Shown here in pieces: positions 20,756 through 31,489 of a stretch of 64,000 nt of DNA. Below the pieces are notes generated by a model. The model was given only the letters and a program-made list of their open reading frames with translations, searched no databases and was not told the DNA's origin. The stretch comes from Gigantopelta aegis (lineage: Eukaryota; Mollusca; Gastropoda; Neomphalida; Peltospiridae), in NCBI RefSeq assembly GCF_016097555.1, contig NC_054712.1:36659306-36723305 (forward strand). Direction: 5' to 3'. How positions within the stretch are numbered: position 1 is the first letter of the stretch; the number at the start of each line of letters is the position of its first letter. Position numbers and translations under genes: made by a program.

Positions 20756-21104
20756 CCTGTCATTAATACATATTTGAATTTTGTATTTACTGCACTATTT
20801 TCATGAAGTACACTCTAAACTAAATTAGGAGCTGTTCAGTACTTACGTATCGCAAAATTCAAGGCAGTATCGAGCTAGCTCGAGTCACCACAAGCCCTCC
20901 CCTTATTGTATTGATATGTTGGGGATATCAATATTAATAAGCAAGCTATATCTAGCTACATAAGTGTCCGGCATGCGTCCCCAGTTATTTTTATTCAAAG
21001 TACAGCTCTGCTCCTTCACTAATATCGTTTTGTAATGCAAAGGCACAAATTTCATTTGTCCATAATCCGCATCTATCGCTATCTATGCAAATGACTTAAG
21101 TAGA

Positions 21105-21380
21105 TTATGCGTCCTCCGTACGCGTGTGCGTATCCGACCACTCTGTATATTGTGGATTACGGATACGGATACATCCTCCCTACGAGTGATACGGATACGT
21201 CCTCCGTACGAGTGTGCGTATCCGACCACTTTGTGTATTGTGGATTACGGATACGGATACGTCCTCCGTACGAGTGTGCGTATCCGACCACTCTGTGCAT
21301 TGTGAATTACGGATAGGTATATGGATTACGAATACGTATACGGATTACGGATACGTATACGGATTACGGATAAATGGAAT
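21105..21380. repeat. 62-bp minisatellite, about four units
   Basis: Duplicate of 6880-7065 with more copies of cctccgtacgagtgtgcgta, at 21112, 21198 and 21263, plus a shortened unit near 21175. Confidence 0.85.
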
Positions 21381-21540
21381 TTGGTCCAAAGACTAAAATC
21401 CTTCTAACAGCACAAAATACTCTTGTGTCCTCTCAAGCACACCCAGTTGTATTCACGATGACTGCAACGTAATTTGTCCTTTAAGGTAGGTTCGACTGTA
21501 GGTGGTGGTATACCAAATAGCATATGACCGGGTCAAAAAA

Positions 21541-21912
21541 ATAAGAAAGAAAGCAAGAAATGTTTTATTTAACGACGCACTCAACACATTTTATTTACGG
21601 TTATATGGCGTCAGACATATGGTTAAGGACCACACAGATTTTGAGAGGAAACCCGCTGCCGCCACTTCATGGGCTACTCTTCCGATTAGCAGCAAGGGAT
21701 CTTTTATTTGCGCTTCCCACAGGCAGGATAACACAAACCATGGCCTTTGTTGAACCAGTTATGGATCACTGGTCGGTGCAAGTGGTTTACACCTACCTAT
21801 TGAGCCTTGCGGAGCACTCACTCAGGGTTTGGAGTCGGTATCTGGATTAAAAATCCCATGCCTCGACTGGGATCCGAACCCAGTACCTACCAGCATGTAG
21901 ACCGATGGCTGA
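21541..21912 (-). mobile_element. tRNA-derived SINE, family C
   Basis: Reverse strand. The tail tttatttaacgacgcactca is at 21565 and the body contains gcgcttcccacaggcaggat. The head has a B-box-like gggttcggatcccag (reverse of 21867-21881) and ends near 21912. Family C shares its 3' half with family A but has a different tRNA-like head. Confidence 0.82.
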
Positions 21913-22029
21913 CCGGGTCAAAGTTGTAGGTGAACCAAACTTTTAATAACACAGTCAGTACTACCAGTCCTACTATTGGTAATGAATATGACAGTGCTTG
22001 TTGTCATAAAATTTTGTTTCATCTGATCT

Positions 22030-22420
22030 GTAAATAGAGAATAATACATGAGTGGCCGTTAGATACCATTTATCTTACAACGAGTTGTTTTAAAACGTAT
22101 CTAACGAGCGAAAGCGAGTTGGATACTTTTTTTTTTTAAACAACGAGTTGTAAGATAAATGGTATATAATTTATACGAATGTTGTATTCTATATCTTACA
22201 TATCCTGAAGATCCCCCCAACCCCCCCCCCCAAAAAAAAACCCCACAAAAAAACAAAAACAAAAAAACAACAAAAAAAACAACAACAACAACAACAAACA
22301 AACAAAAAAACACCCCAAAAACAACAACAAAAAAACAAAAACAAACCAGTTTTAAAATAAATTTAAATGCCTGTTTCAACGAAAACCTATTTACTGCCCT
22401 TGCACTTAGGGTTAAAAGTC
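22030..22420. repeat. Part of block Y' with A/C-rich simple sequence
   Basis: Contains an inverted pair, tagataccatttatcttacaa (22060) and its complement in aagataaatggtatataatt (22153), then C and A runs at 22214-22345. The C/A-rich run encodes spurious P/K/T open frames. Confidence 0.7.
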
Positions 22421-22963
22421 AATTTCAGGTTATCTTGTACGTCACGAAGTGATCGATTCGACAGTTCTTTTTTTTCCATTGGCTGCATGGCACTGGTGAC
22501 CTGGTCATCACCTAGAAGCAGCCAGTCGTATGTCTTTAAAATGTTAACGCACATATATGTGTTAACAAGTATGTGTTATCAAAATAATGAATGATGTTCT
22601 CACCAATGGGTGTGTAAGAAATTCGTGTAATTAGTTTAAACCAGAATCGGTGTACCAGCTAATATTGTCACTGAAACGTGAACGAGGTTCTACTAAAAAT
22701 AGAAATGACAAATTTGGTGTGACAGTCAAAGACGCTTCCACTTATGTCTAAAACTATATAGAAGCTTAAACCCATTTTTATCTGATTTACTTTAATCGTG
22801 AGGGGTGATAGTACTTGTATGCCTCGTGTGCAAATTGGTTGATACGCTGCGGGTAGGAGTTTAAGCCACATATATATGTTATCGTTGTCGTCTGTGGGAT
22901 TTGATTTGGTGGTACACACCCTGTAGATGGAAAGATAATAAATGTTGAGAGACAGGTAACAGT

Positions 22964-23101
22964 TTAGTGCTGGTTTAGGTCTCTTAGGCGATGATTGATG
23001 CCATACGGTCTTGCGTGATATAACAAATATTCTAGAGTGTCCATGTTTTGTTTGTGCACGTAATGAAATGAAATGACGTAATCACTCAAACTGTCCACTC
23101 C
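22964..23101 (-). CDS. C1GALT1: C1GALT1-like exon 3 (C-terminus)
   Basis: The acceptor follows a long T run on the coding strand (tttgcag before 23101), phase 0. It encodes GVDSLSDYVISFHYV, then LEYLLYHARPYG and RDLNQH, stop at 22966-22964. It is identical to the orphan copy at 11256-11393. Confidence 0.9.
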   Translation of the reverse strand, partial: GVDSLSDYVISFHYVHKQNMDTLEYLLYHARPYGINHRLRDLNQH

Positions 23102-23172
23102 CTGCAAAAAAAAAAAAAAAAATTAATAATAATAAAAAAATTAATAATACAAATAAAACTAATTAAAAAAAA

Positions 23173-23227
<55 letters not shown>

Positions 23228-26200
23228 AATTACATATCTAATTTGCTAGTTGCATAATAAAGATTCATTAAGTTGTGTTTTAAAATGAACAAAATATGTC
23301 ATAAACTACGTGTCCATAAATAAATACAACATAAATAATTCCATGTACCAAATGGATAGGATCAATGAAAATTATATTTCCAATACGTCAATACCAGGGC
23401 CGTATCCTTCGGGGGGGCAGGGGGTGGGGTGGAGTTTGGGACTTTTGCCCCCTGAGAATCTCACCTTTTTTTTTGTACTCCAGAAAATAGCATACACATC
23501 TCAGGGTTTAATTTGTATAGTGTTTCATTTGTTTATAAAAAGTAGTGCCCTCCCTAGGATTATGATCAGGGTACGGCCCTAAATAAAAAGTAATTTTATA
23601 AACATTACGTGGTAATGTCTAGGCCTGGATTCGAACACATAGCTGCCTGGCCTAAGGTTTAGCGAGTCGAAGGATCGATCGTCCTCGGTGGACTCAGTTT
23701 TTGCTCATCCCAACCAGTGTTACACGACTGGTATACCATAGGTCGTGATATCTACTGTATTATCTATAGGAAAGTGTATATAAAATATCCATGTAGCCTG
23801 TATACCTTATTTTACCTAATTATATTTCATTGTTTTTTTTTAATTTACTGGGGGGGGGGGGGGGTCTTCTGCTTTTCTGCAAATAATAGTATAAAAAGTC
23901 CTTAAATATTGATAATAATGGAGTTGAGGGAGGTCTATGTTAATTACACCCTTTATGATCCCAAGTAACAAAAGTACTTGCCTGTTTAATTCCGTTTTTG
24001 TCATATCTAAATAACCAGCTGGGAAGTGCTCCAGCAACATGGTTATACGGCGGGAAACAGTGAAATCTGCTCTTGCCAAATTTATCTGTGGAATTCTTCA
24101 GCTGAACTCCCAGGCTACCCATACATTCACCAAACGCCTCGTCCCCATATGTTCCAGTCTGTCGACACACTTTGGAATCATTTCCAGCCCTGCCAAACCG
24201 CCTCAGCGCCTCTTTGCTAACAACAAACCCAGACCCGCCACTCGAATAGTCGTATTTGTTAATCGCTTTGAAGTGATGTCCAAAATAAATCGGTTCATTG
24301 GTATCTTCCTCGGACAGAAGATATCTCAAATTTTCCATGATGACGTATGTATCGTCATCCGTCTTCAGGAACCAATCAGCGTCGTCGAAATGGTGTTTGT
24401 ACACGTAGTGGAATCCTCCAAGGGTTTTCTCAGTGAGATGGTTTCTGCCTTCCGATACGTTGATGGCGACGATGCCATATTCTTCGTTGGCTACGGAACT
24501 GATGATGACGAGTTTGTTACATCGTCGGCCCCAAGTTCGCTTCAGGTATTTGACACGTGATTGTACGGTCAACGGCATCGTCATGACCCAACACAACACC
24601 CTCACCCGTTCGGCTAATTCCCTGGCAACTGCGTCATCATCTGAATAAGATTTAAAAAATACAATTGTGTAAAGAGAGACCAGAAAATGGGTAACCCATG
24701 GGGAATTCATTAATGATCACCAAATGCAACACCCTCACGCTAGTTCCCTGGCCACCGTGTCGTCATTTGAATAAAAAAAAATTAAATGCAATTTATTAAA
24801 AGAGAGAGACCAGATAATGTGGAATCAACGGGAAATTAATTAATCACCACACATCACAATACCATCACGCTTTCGACTAATTCTCTAACCACAGTGCCCT
24901 CATTTTAATAAGATTAAGAAGGAAATGTTTTATTTAATGACGCACTCAACACATTTTATTTACGGTTATATGGCGTCAGACATATGGTTAAGGACCACAC
25001 AAATATTGAGAGAGGAAACCCGCTGTCGCTACTTCATGGGCTGCTCTTTTCTATTAGCAGCAAGATATCTTTTATATGCACCATCCCACAGACAGGATAG
25101 TACATACCACGGCCTTTGTTACACCAGTTGTGGAGCACTGGCTGGAAATAGCCGAATGGGTCCACCAACGGGGATCGAGCGAAAGCTTTACCACTGGGCT
25201 ACTTCCCGCCCCTTAAGATTAAGAAAACAAACATTTATTAAAATAGAAAGACTAAAAAATGGGAAATTAATTAATTAATTAATTGTTCGACAAAAATAGA
25301 AATACTGAGCGATATGAGTCTCCTGTTCAAAAACTTCACCCTATCCAAGTTGTAGAGAGATGTGACTTTGCCCTATAACATGGACCTCGCTTCACCCTTG
25401 TATGACCTTGCTAAATAATCTTGATTATGAATTACTATATCAGCCATCACTAGTCAAGGTCAGGGCTGTTCAGTCAGATCGAGCGGAAAAACGTCCGCTA
25501 GACTGGTTTATGCGCTTCACGGTAAACCAAATGGCGACGTCGGGAACCAATTAAATAATTTGCGAATGTTAGCGAAACGTTCGCTGGCTGAACGTATGCC
25601 AGATGTTAGTCGATAAAACCATTAACTCAGAATTTATTAGGGAGAATCAAATGGACGACATGACAAGGTCGTGATGACATGTTACTATGGATATTACTGG
25701 TCAAGATCAGCTAGTACTTTGCTGCGTTGTTACGACTTTTTCAGTCATGAATAGCGCTCTAATCTTGCCGGAAGTCGTCTTCACGACTAGAGATCTCGAG
25801 GTAAAAAAAGAAACCGACTTCACTTTCACGACACGAGATTTCACTACACAGATGTCATTTGCCAATGAAATCCATGTTAAATTACCCAACTTTAAATGAA
25901 GATGATTGGCAATAGAACGGGTTTTCGTTGGCACTAACGACATATATCCATTGCGAACATACATTATATATATATGGATTTATGTTAGCTCCACAACTGA
26001 GAACATTTTCGTCTCAGTTGTTTTGCTATATGACCATATCTGGCTGTAGTACCGATCCGATCAGGTGGTTTAAGAACCGATTCAAACCGGCCGCCTGTTT
26101 GGTACACACCCATGTCCCTAGCCCGAGTACTCTGACTGTAAGAGAGCTAGACGGACATTTTGGAATTTTAACTCTCTTACAGTCATAATACTCGGGGTAC

Positions 26201-27437
26201 CATTTCCCAAAACGTCAATGCACAATATTACAAAATATGATGGGCCAAATCCAGCTAGAGGGCTTACCACTGAAAAATACAAATTGTTCTCCAATTACTA
26301 GAAGCGACTATGTGTGAGCTACAACATATTTCACAATTAGGAACTATAGTGAAATGCGATGAATGAACTCTCATCCGAAAGTGCACTGTGTAGTGAGACC
26401 CATGTTAAGATTCAAAATGGCAATAAAGCATGAGAGTCGATCGGTGGGGGACAGGGGAGACCCGTCCCCTCACTTTTCAACGCCGGGGGACAATCTATAA
26501 GAAAGTATTATATTCCGTCTGCATACTCTACAGTATCTTTTTTCAATTGTTGATAAGTTGTATAGTCAAAGGATGTGTTTTTGTTGGGAAGTCCGTTTTA
26601 ATGGATGTGTAGATTGCGTGCAATCTAACGCAGTCGTAGATATCGATGTCAGTAGGTTTTGCGTTGAAAATGTAAACTAACAGGTATCACTTTCAGAGAC
26701 GAGTTTTGCTAAAATGAAGCACAACGTGTAAATGCATTACAGTTAACTGTTTCTTAATACTCGGCAATGACGTCAAAACGGAAGCTATTGCAATCTCAGG
26801 CGATTGGACTACGAGAAGGGGGCGGGACGTAGCCAATTTGTAAATTCAAGCGATCGTTATAAGATTGATTCCCATCGTTGGGCCCATTGGGTTATTTCTC
26901 GTTGCAGCCAGTGCACCACGATGGGTATATTCTGTCTGTGGGATGGTGCACATAAAATATCCCTTGCTAGTAATGGAATTTTTTTTATCGGGTTTCTTCT
27001 CTAAGACTATATGTCAGAATTACAAAATGTTTGACATCCAGTAGCCGGTGATTAATAAACCAATTAATTCTAGTGGTGTCGATAAACATAATAAACACAA
27101 TATTTACAATATGATTGGAACTCACCATCAAGTCAAGAGCAAGAGCAAGTGAAGGTATGCAAAGATTATGTCCTGCCACCCACCTACTGTTGTATGAATA
27201 ATTAATTAATTAATTAATTAATTAATGTATAAATGTATTACCATACATTGTGCTTGATCCTCCCGTGTCATTTGATCTGGATTCTCGAATTTGTACAAAC
27301 TTGGACTGATCTTCGTTACCGACAAGCGTCATCACCCGAGTCTTGCTGGTCAGTAAGAAAGCTGCAACGTACATGACGACGACAACGACGACCGTATTGG
27401 CGGATATAAACACGAGACGACATCCAATGGAATTCAT
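22964..27437 (-). CDS. C1GALT1: Core-1 beta-1,3-galactosyltransferase-like gene (three exons)
   Basis: Three exons join in phase to a 330-residue protein: 27437-27242, 24640-23982 and 23101-22964 (196+659+138 nt). This enzyme family adds galactose to Ser/Thr-linked GalNAc in the Golgi, making the core-1 O-glycan. Seen: a short cytosolic tail and one signal-anchor helix (residues 8-29), a stem, VRVLCWVMT (78-86), TWGRRCNK (101-108), the DxD metal/UDP site in WFLKTDDDTYV (155-165), FGHHF, GGSGFVVSKEALRRF, and a C-terminal ISFHYV plus LEYLLYHARPYG. The human enzyme is 363 aa. Intron 1 is GT-AG, phase 1. Intron 2 has a GC donor (cag|gcaagt), phase 0. The start is the first Met after an in-frame stop. 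Invertebrates often have several paralogues, so orthology is not certain. Confidence 0.93.
23394..23582. mobile_element. Small MITE in intron 2, duplicate of 11706-11912
   Basis: Inverted ends agggccgtatcct and agggccgtaccct. The inner G/C run is shorter than in copy 1. Confidence 0.6.
23982..24640 (-). CDS. C1GALT1: C1GALT1-like exon 2 (catalytic domain)
   Basis: The acceptor is tcttattcag before 24640. The exon carries the catalytic domain with TDDDTYV. It ends NGIKQ at 23982, where cag|gcaagt matches the consensus of GC donors. Without splicing here the frame reads 13 unrelated residues to a stop at 23940-23942. Confidence 0.92.
24590..24920. repeat. Threefold 130-bp tandem repeat over the exon 2 acceptor
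   Basis: The sequence around the intron 1/exon 2 boundary recurs at offsets of 133 and 130 bp: accctcac (24598), accctcac (24731), accatcac (24861). Each is followed by a diverged gctaattccctggc-type stretch. In the outer copies the acceptor AG is gone (attcaa and attaaa in place of attcag on the coding strand), so only the true site is usable. Confidence 0.85.
24921..25213 (-). mobile_element. SINE family A with 12-bp target duplication, in intron 1
   Basis: Flanked by taagattaagaa at 24909-24920 and 25214-25225, exact. Reverse strand; the tail is at 24922 and the tRNA-like head ends gggctacttcccgcccc. It inserted into the outermost copy of the 130-bp tandem repeat. Confidence 0.9.
25230..26110. 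other. Intron 1 sequence without recognised features
   Basis: Unique-looking intron sequence. The piece ctagactggtttatgcgctt at 25499 also occurs at 63399 (ctagactggtttatgcgctt), so it is part of a dispersed repeat. Short open frames at 25687-25964 on both strands have no recognisable similarity. Confidence 0.5.
26118..26202. repeat. Foldback MITE of about 85 bp
   Basis: tagcccgagtactctgactg and taagagag at the left pair with ctctcttacagtcataatac and tcgggg at the right. Confidence 0.7.
26818..27090 (+). mobile_element. SINE family B in intron 1
   Basis: Head gggggcgggacgtagcca, body cgttgcagccagtgcaccac with an internal deletion, then ggtttcttctctaagactat and a family B tail (ctagtggtgtcgataaacat). 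Confidence 0.75.
27242..27437 (-). CDS. C1GALT1: C1GALT1-like exon 1 (tail, membrane anchor, stem)
   Basis: Encodes MNSIGCRLVFISANTVVVVV and the rest of a type II signal anchor, then a hydrophilic stem with an NDT glycosylation site. The donor is tatg|gtaata at 27242/27241. It leaves one base of the next codon, matching the two bases at the start of exon 2. Confidence 0.85.
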
Positions 27438-27511
27438 AGCAAGGCGAGAGGACTGGTGTGCAGTAGCGTCTGGTTATCTACAATAGTAGACTTCACATGT
27501 CTTTAATTAAT

Positions 27512-27732
27512 AAGGCGGGGCGAGACGTAGCCCAGTGGTAAAGCGCTCGCTTCTAGCGCGGACAGTTTGGGATCGATCCCCGTCAGTGGGCCTATTGGGC
27601 TATTTGTCGCTCCAGCCAGTGCACAACGACTGGTACATCAAAAGCCGTGGTATGTACTATCCTGTCTATGGCCGACGCCATATAACCGTAGATAAAATGT
27701 GCTGAGTGCGTCATTAAATAAAACACTTAATT
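27512..27732 (+). mobile_element. SINE family A, internally deleted
   Basis: Complete head (ggcggggcgagacgtagccc, gggatcgatccccgtc). It then jumps from ctatcctgtctatgg to ccgacgccatataaccgta, so about 100 bp of body are missing. Confidence 0.8.
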
Positions 27733-27744
27733 CCTTTATTAATA

Positions 27745-28000
27745 GGGACCGGCCTCGGTGGCGTCGTGGTTAGGCCATCGGTCAACAGGCTGGTAAGTAC
27801 TGGGTTCGGATCCCAATCGAGGCATGGAATTTTTAATCCAGATACCTTGCTGCTAATCGGAAAGAGTAGCCCATGAAGTGGCGACAACGGGTTTCCTCTC
27901 AAAATCTGTGTGGTCCTTAGCCATATGTCTGACGCCATATAACCGTAAATAAAATGAGTGCGTCGTTAAATAAAACATTTGTTTCTTTCTTTTTTATTAA
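27745..28000 (+). mobile_element. SINE family C, internally deleted
   Basis: Head cggcctcggtggcgtcgtgg, B-box-like gggttcggatcccaa, then a jump from ttaatccagatacc to ttgctgctaatcgg. The tail is cgtcgttaaataaaacattt plus (ttct)n. It follows the previous SINE directly. Confidence 0.82.
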
Positions 28001-28024
28001 TAGGGCATAAGAATTAAAGTTAAA

Positions 28025-28225
28025 AGTTTGTTTTCTTTAATTACACCACTAGAGCACATTGATTAATTTAATTGATCTTCGGCTGTTGGATATCAAACAT
28101 TTGGTCATTCTGACACGTAGTCATCAGAGGAAACCCGCTACATTTGTTCCAATGCAACAAGGGATCTTTTATATGCATTTTCCCACAGACAGAAAAAGCA
28201 CATATCACGGGCTTTGACCAGTAGT
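28025..28225 (-). mobile_element. SINE family B, tail half
   Basis: Reverse-strand tail (tttaattacaccactagagc) and body down to cacatatcacgggctttgac. The tRNA-like head is absent. Confidence 0.7.
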
Positions 28226-28396
28226 ATTAACATGGCAGCACTATTAAGAGTCGTTTTTGATAACTGAAAGCAAACATTACTTACATTTTATTGTTTAAAG
28301 CATCCATTTTCTAACATCCGAAGTGTTTCTGGTCATTCTGGTGTTTATAATATCACGACATGCATTTTTAAATTTCATTTTAAACACGCAGGGGAG

Positions 28397-30403
28397 ACAT
28401 TATTGTTAATATCAGCACTCTATATTCTTATAATATGCACATATTTGGCATCACTGGAACGGGAATGATCCACTATACCCTTCAGTATTAATAATTGGAA
28501 GATTTTCCCATTTGTTATGTAACTAGAGGCCAAAAGGTGGCGCTTTTTGAAGAAAAGTGAACATTTTAGACGTTTTGCAATAAAATCGCCACAGTGTGCA
28601 TGAAAGGTGAATGAATCAGGTAATCTTAGCTTAGAATATATAAAAAAGGAACCTGGAATAATTTTGGTCGTACTTTATTAGTTTTGGGACACTAATAATG
28701 CAGTTTAACCCCTCCATATCCATCACCAAAATTTCACTAAATTCATTTTTCTGTAAAAGTACCGCTAAGTGAAATGTATCATTTAATTATTTCCTGTAAA
28801 ATGCTGTTAAGCAGGTTTTTTGTGTTCATATGACACATTTCATTTCTTTGGTGAACATATTAACCTTTATATTAATCCTACCTAACTGTTTTTATCTAAT
28901 TATTATGTTTGTGCAGGGACCATCTCAAGGCGATCCTTTAGATCCACCTAATGGTACAACTCAACTGGAAAGCAGTCTAGGTGTCATCGTCACTAGCCCT
29001 GTTTGATTCATCATCTGTGTCCTCCTCGTCGCTGTATTCCTCATCTTCAGAATCAGTTTCTGTGTTATCCTGATCTATGGTCTCAAGGATGTCTACAAGT
29101 TCTACTGGGAGTACATCCTTCTCACTCCACTTTGGTTCCAGCATCCCATTGTCATTTGTCCATCCATGTCCATCGGTTGGGTCTGGTATGGGTGGTTGTG
29201 GGATATAAGCACGTTTCCATACCCCAACCTGAACGTTTACCCGTTTCAGGTGCTCCATCAGGGTGCTTTGGCATGGGGGCATGGAAGCAAAATCAGTCTT
29301 CCTTGATTGTCTCAGTGTCCCATCGTCTCTACATTTTAAAAGCAGGCGAACATGGCGACGGTTATTTACTTTCTTTAGTCTTTTCTCCCCGTACATTCCG
29401 CAGGTGAAATGTTCTATCACCGTTGCCACTTCTCCAGGTATTGTCCATGCTTCCCCATGTTCTGCGAATGCTTTCTGGAAGGTATCGTTTTTCATCAACA
29501 TTTTGAGGGGTTTGACCTTTCCTTTTGATTTAAAAGCACTGGTGCTGTCACACCACGTGAAGCAATGCAAACCCAGCAGTGCTGAGCACAGTATTGGAGT
29601 ATGTGACTCTGCTAAGTCACTAATGTCAATGCAACGCTTTGTGCCTCCCTTTTCCCTTTCGAACAGAATTTGCAGGCCATTCAGCCGATGTGCATGGTGC
29701 AGCAAGATAACAAAAGATATCTGTATCAGGGCTTTTCACTCGCACAGTTCGAAAACCTCGCTGCTTTGCATATGCACAATACAACACCACTCTTGTGTCC
29801 GTTTCTTCCTGTGTTGATTTAAGGGCTTCAATTTCTTTCACTGAGACATTTTTCCCATCAGAAGTCAATTGGTAAGCCGTGCCTTCACAGATAAGAGTCA
29901 CCTCTCGACCAGTTAGGACATGGACAGAACTGGGACTACTCCACGTTTCCAATAAAATCTGTACCAGCTGTTTTTCATTGTCACCATTGGGCAAGAAGGA
30001 TTTCCTGTCCTTTGGCCGTTTCATTTTCCCACTACTTAGAATCAGCTTCTCCCCAACTCCTCGATGCTTCCTTTCCATTGCTTTTATTGACTGAGGACTG
30101 TACATGTCAGTGCTGAACACACAAAGAATACTTTGTTTTCAATGCTGGATCTAAAGGATCGCCTTGAGATGGTCCGTGCACAAACATAATAATTAGATAA
30201 AAACATTGTGGCGGTTTTATTGCAAAAAGTAAATAAAATTCACTTTTCTTCAAAAAGCGCCACCTTTTGGCCTCTACTTACATAACAAATGGGAAAATCT
30301 TCAAATTATTAATACTGAAGTGTAGAATGGATCGTTCCCATTCCATTGATACCAAATATGTGCATACTATAAGAATATAAAGTGCTGATATTAACAATAA
30401 TGT
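28397..30403. mobile_element. DNA transposon with inverted repeats of over 200 bp
   Basis: Outer arms 28397-28610 and 30196-30403 are inverted copies (acattattgttaatatcagc, ctttttgaagaaaagtgaa, gcaataaaa-cgccac). A second inverted block, 28889-28946 and 30146-30205 (accatctcaaggcgatcctt), continues the arm. On the left the two are separated by 278 bp absent on the right. The interior carries the minus-strand frame 30120-28977. No target duplication is evident, so the real ends may lie slightly outside. The superfamily is not assigned. Confidence 0.82.
28977..30120 (-). pseudogene. FEN/XPG-like protein of a transposon-associated family, frameshifted
   Basis: Two overlapping frames. 30120-29626 reads MYSPQSIKAMERKHRG, EETDTRVVLYCAYAKQ and VKSPDTDIF. 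29705-28977 reads HHAHRLNGLQILFE, LLGLHCFTWCDSTSAFKSKG and an acidic C-terminus (DSEDEEYSDEEDTDDE). A one-base insertion in the T run near 29718 explains the switch. I recognise an uncharacterised metazoan family with EEADTR, SPDTD and HCFTGCDSTS motifs. The order acidic helix, S-x-D-x-D, then helix-hairpin-like GCDxTxxxxGKGK resembles FEN/XPG nucleases; this is inference. Here the usual G of GCD is W. The N-terminal part is missing; a tgtgtgttcag acceptor precedes 30120's neighbourhood. Confidence 0.7.
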
Positions 30404-30585
30404 TGTAGCATGGAGCCAAACTCATGGCCTGTACACCTATTGAGTACCAATGGTTTTCCTATTAACATAATTTTTCTGAATTACTAGACCCATAGGTATA
30501 AAAATATACCAAAGAAGTTAAGATATGGCGGAGGTGCACGGTGGCCCCACCTAGCCCATGGACTAAACTTATTATTCATTTCCAA

Positions 30586-31106
30586 CAATCTGATTAAAAT
30601 TAGCTCTACTGGTATATGCCAGTAGATCTAACAGCATTGCATGGACTCCCATGTCCATGTGAAATTTCATCTATAAATAACAATTTAAATATCGACCAAT
30701 TACACTTCGTCTTTTATAGCGTCATTCGGAAGCATACAAATTCTAAAAATATCGGGCGAGACTTATTTATGCAATAGGCGAACTTGGAAAAGTGCAGTAA
30801 TAAACTCTGGATTGTATACTGGTATAAACAGATTTCATGGCTATACCATCATTGTTTTTTTCGTCTTGAAACGAATTTTATATAAAATTTTATATTGAAA
30901 TTAGTTTCCGGCATACTTCGCAATTCACCCGAATCATTTTGTATACCCTCGGCATAATCCCGAATGTTTTCAAATTCTTTTCAAATTACTGGCATGATTT
31001 TGCAAGTAAGGTTTTGATTGGTCGAATGAAAGGTCAACTGGACATGAGCTCCAATGGGCTGCTGTTAGATCCACATGTAATAGTGGAGATAATTTTAATT
31101 AGATTG
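30586..31106. mobile_element. Foldback element with 9-bp target duplication, copy 2
   Basis: 521 bp. The ends are caatctgattaaaattagct and, reversed, caatctaattaaaattatct. It is flanked exactly by catttccaa at 30577-30585 and 31107-31115. The interior matches 4693-5285 (atcgggcgaga, ataccctcggcataatcc, gcaagtaaggttttgattgg). The arms are more diverged than in copy 1. Confidence 0.9.
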
Positions 31107-31209
31107 CATTTCCAAGGGTTGAAAGGAAAGGGTCTGTAACTTTAAAAGTACTTGGTTCTCTTGTAACACGATATGGCATTTCTGATTGAACCGTTTTTTG
31201 TTTTTTAAA

Positions 31210-31480
31210 CATGAAATAGTTAAAGTTTGTCTTGCTTAACGACACCACCAGAGCACATTGATTTATTAATCATTGGCTATTGAATGTAAAGGAGTGTAAA
31301 AGAATATAGCATGTTGTCAAATAATACACCATGTAAAAGAATACGCAATGTTGTAAAGTATACGACATGTTGTAAAATAATACATCGTGTTGTAAAAGAA
31401 TACATCGTGTTGTAAAATAATACATCGTGTTGTAAAAGAATACACCGTGTTGTAAAATAATACTACATACAAAATAACCT
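31210..31480. repeat. SINE tail followed by a 20-bp minisatellite
   Basis: 31215-31290 is a reverse-strand family B tail (cttaacgacaccaccagagc). From about 31295 a 20-bp unit, tacatcgtgttgtaaaataa and variants, repeats about eight times to 31475. Confidence 0.8.
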
Positions 31481-31489
31481 TCTTACACA

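Larger units (their letters stand above)
18745..23893. repeat. Segmental duplication block Y, copy 2
   Basis: Collinear with 3240-12218 (see that entry). It holds the functional terminal exon of the galactosyltransferase and ends 89 bp before the end of exon 2, within intron 2. Confidence 0.88.

Noticed and set aside
24039-24648. 173-codon forward frame and neighbours
   Set aside because: Antisense of galactosyltransferase exon 2.
29003-29817. Forward frames of 134 and 184 codons
   Set aside because: Antisense of the FEN-like transposon frame.
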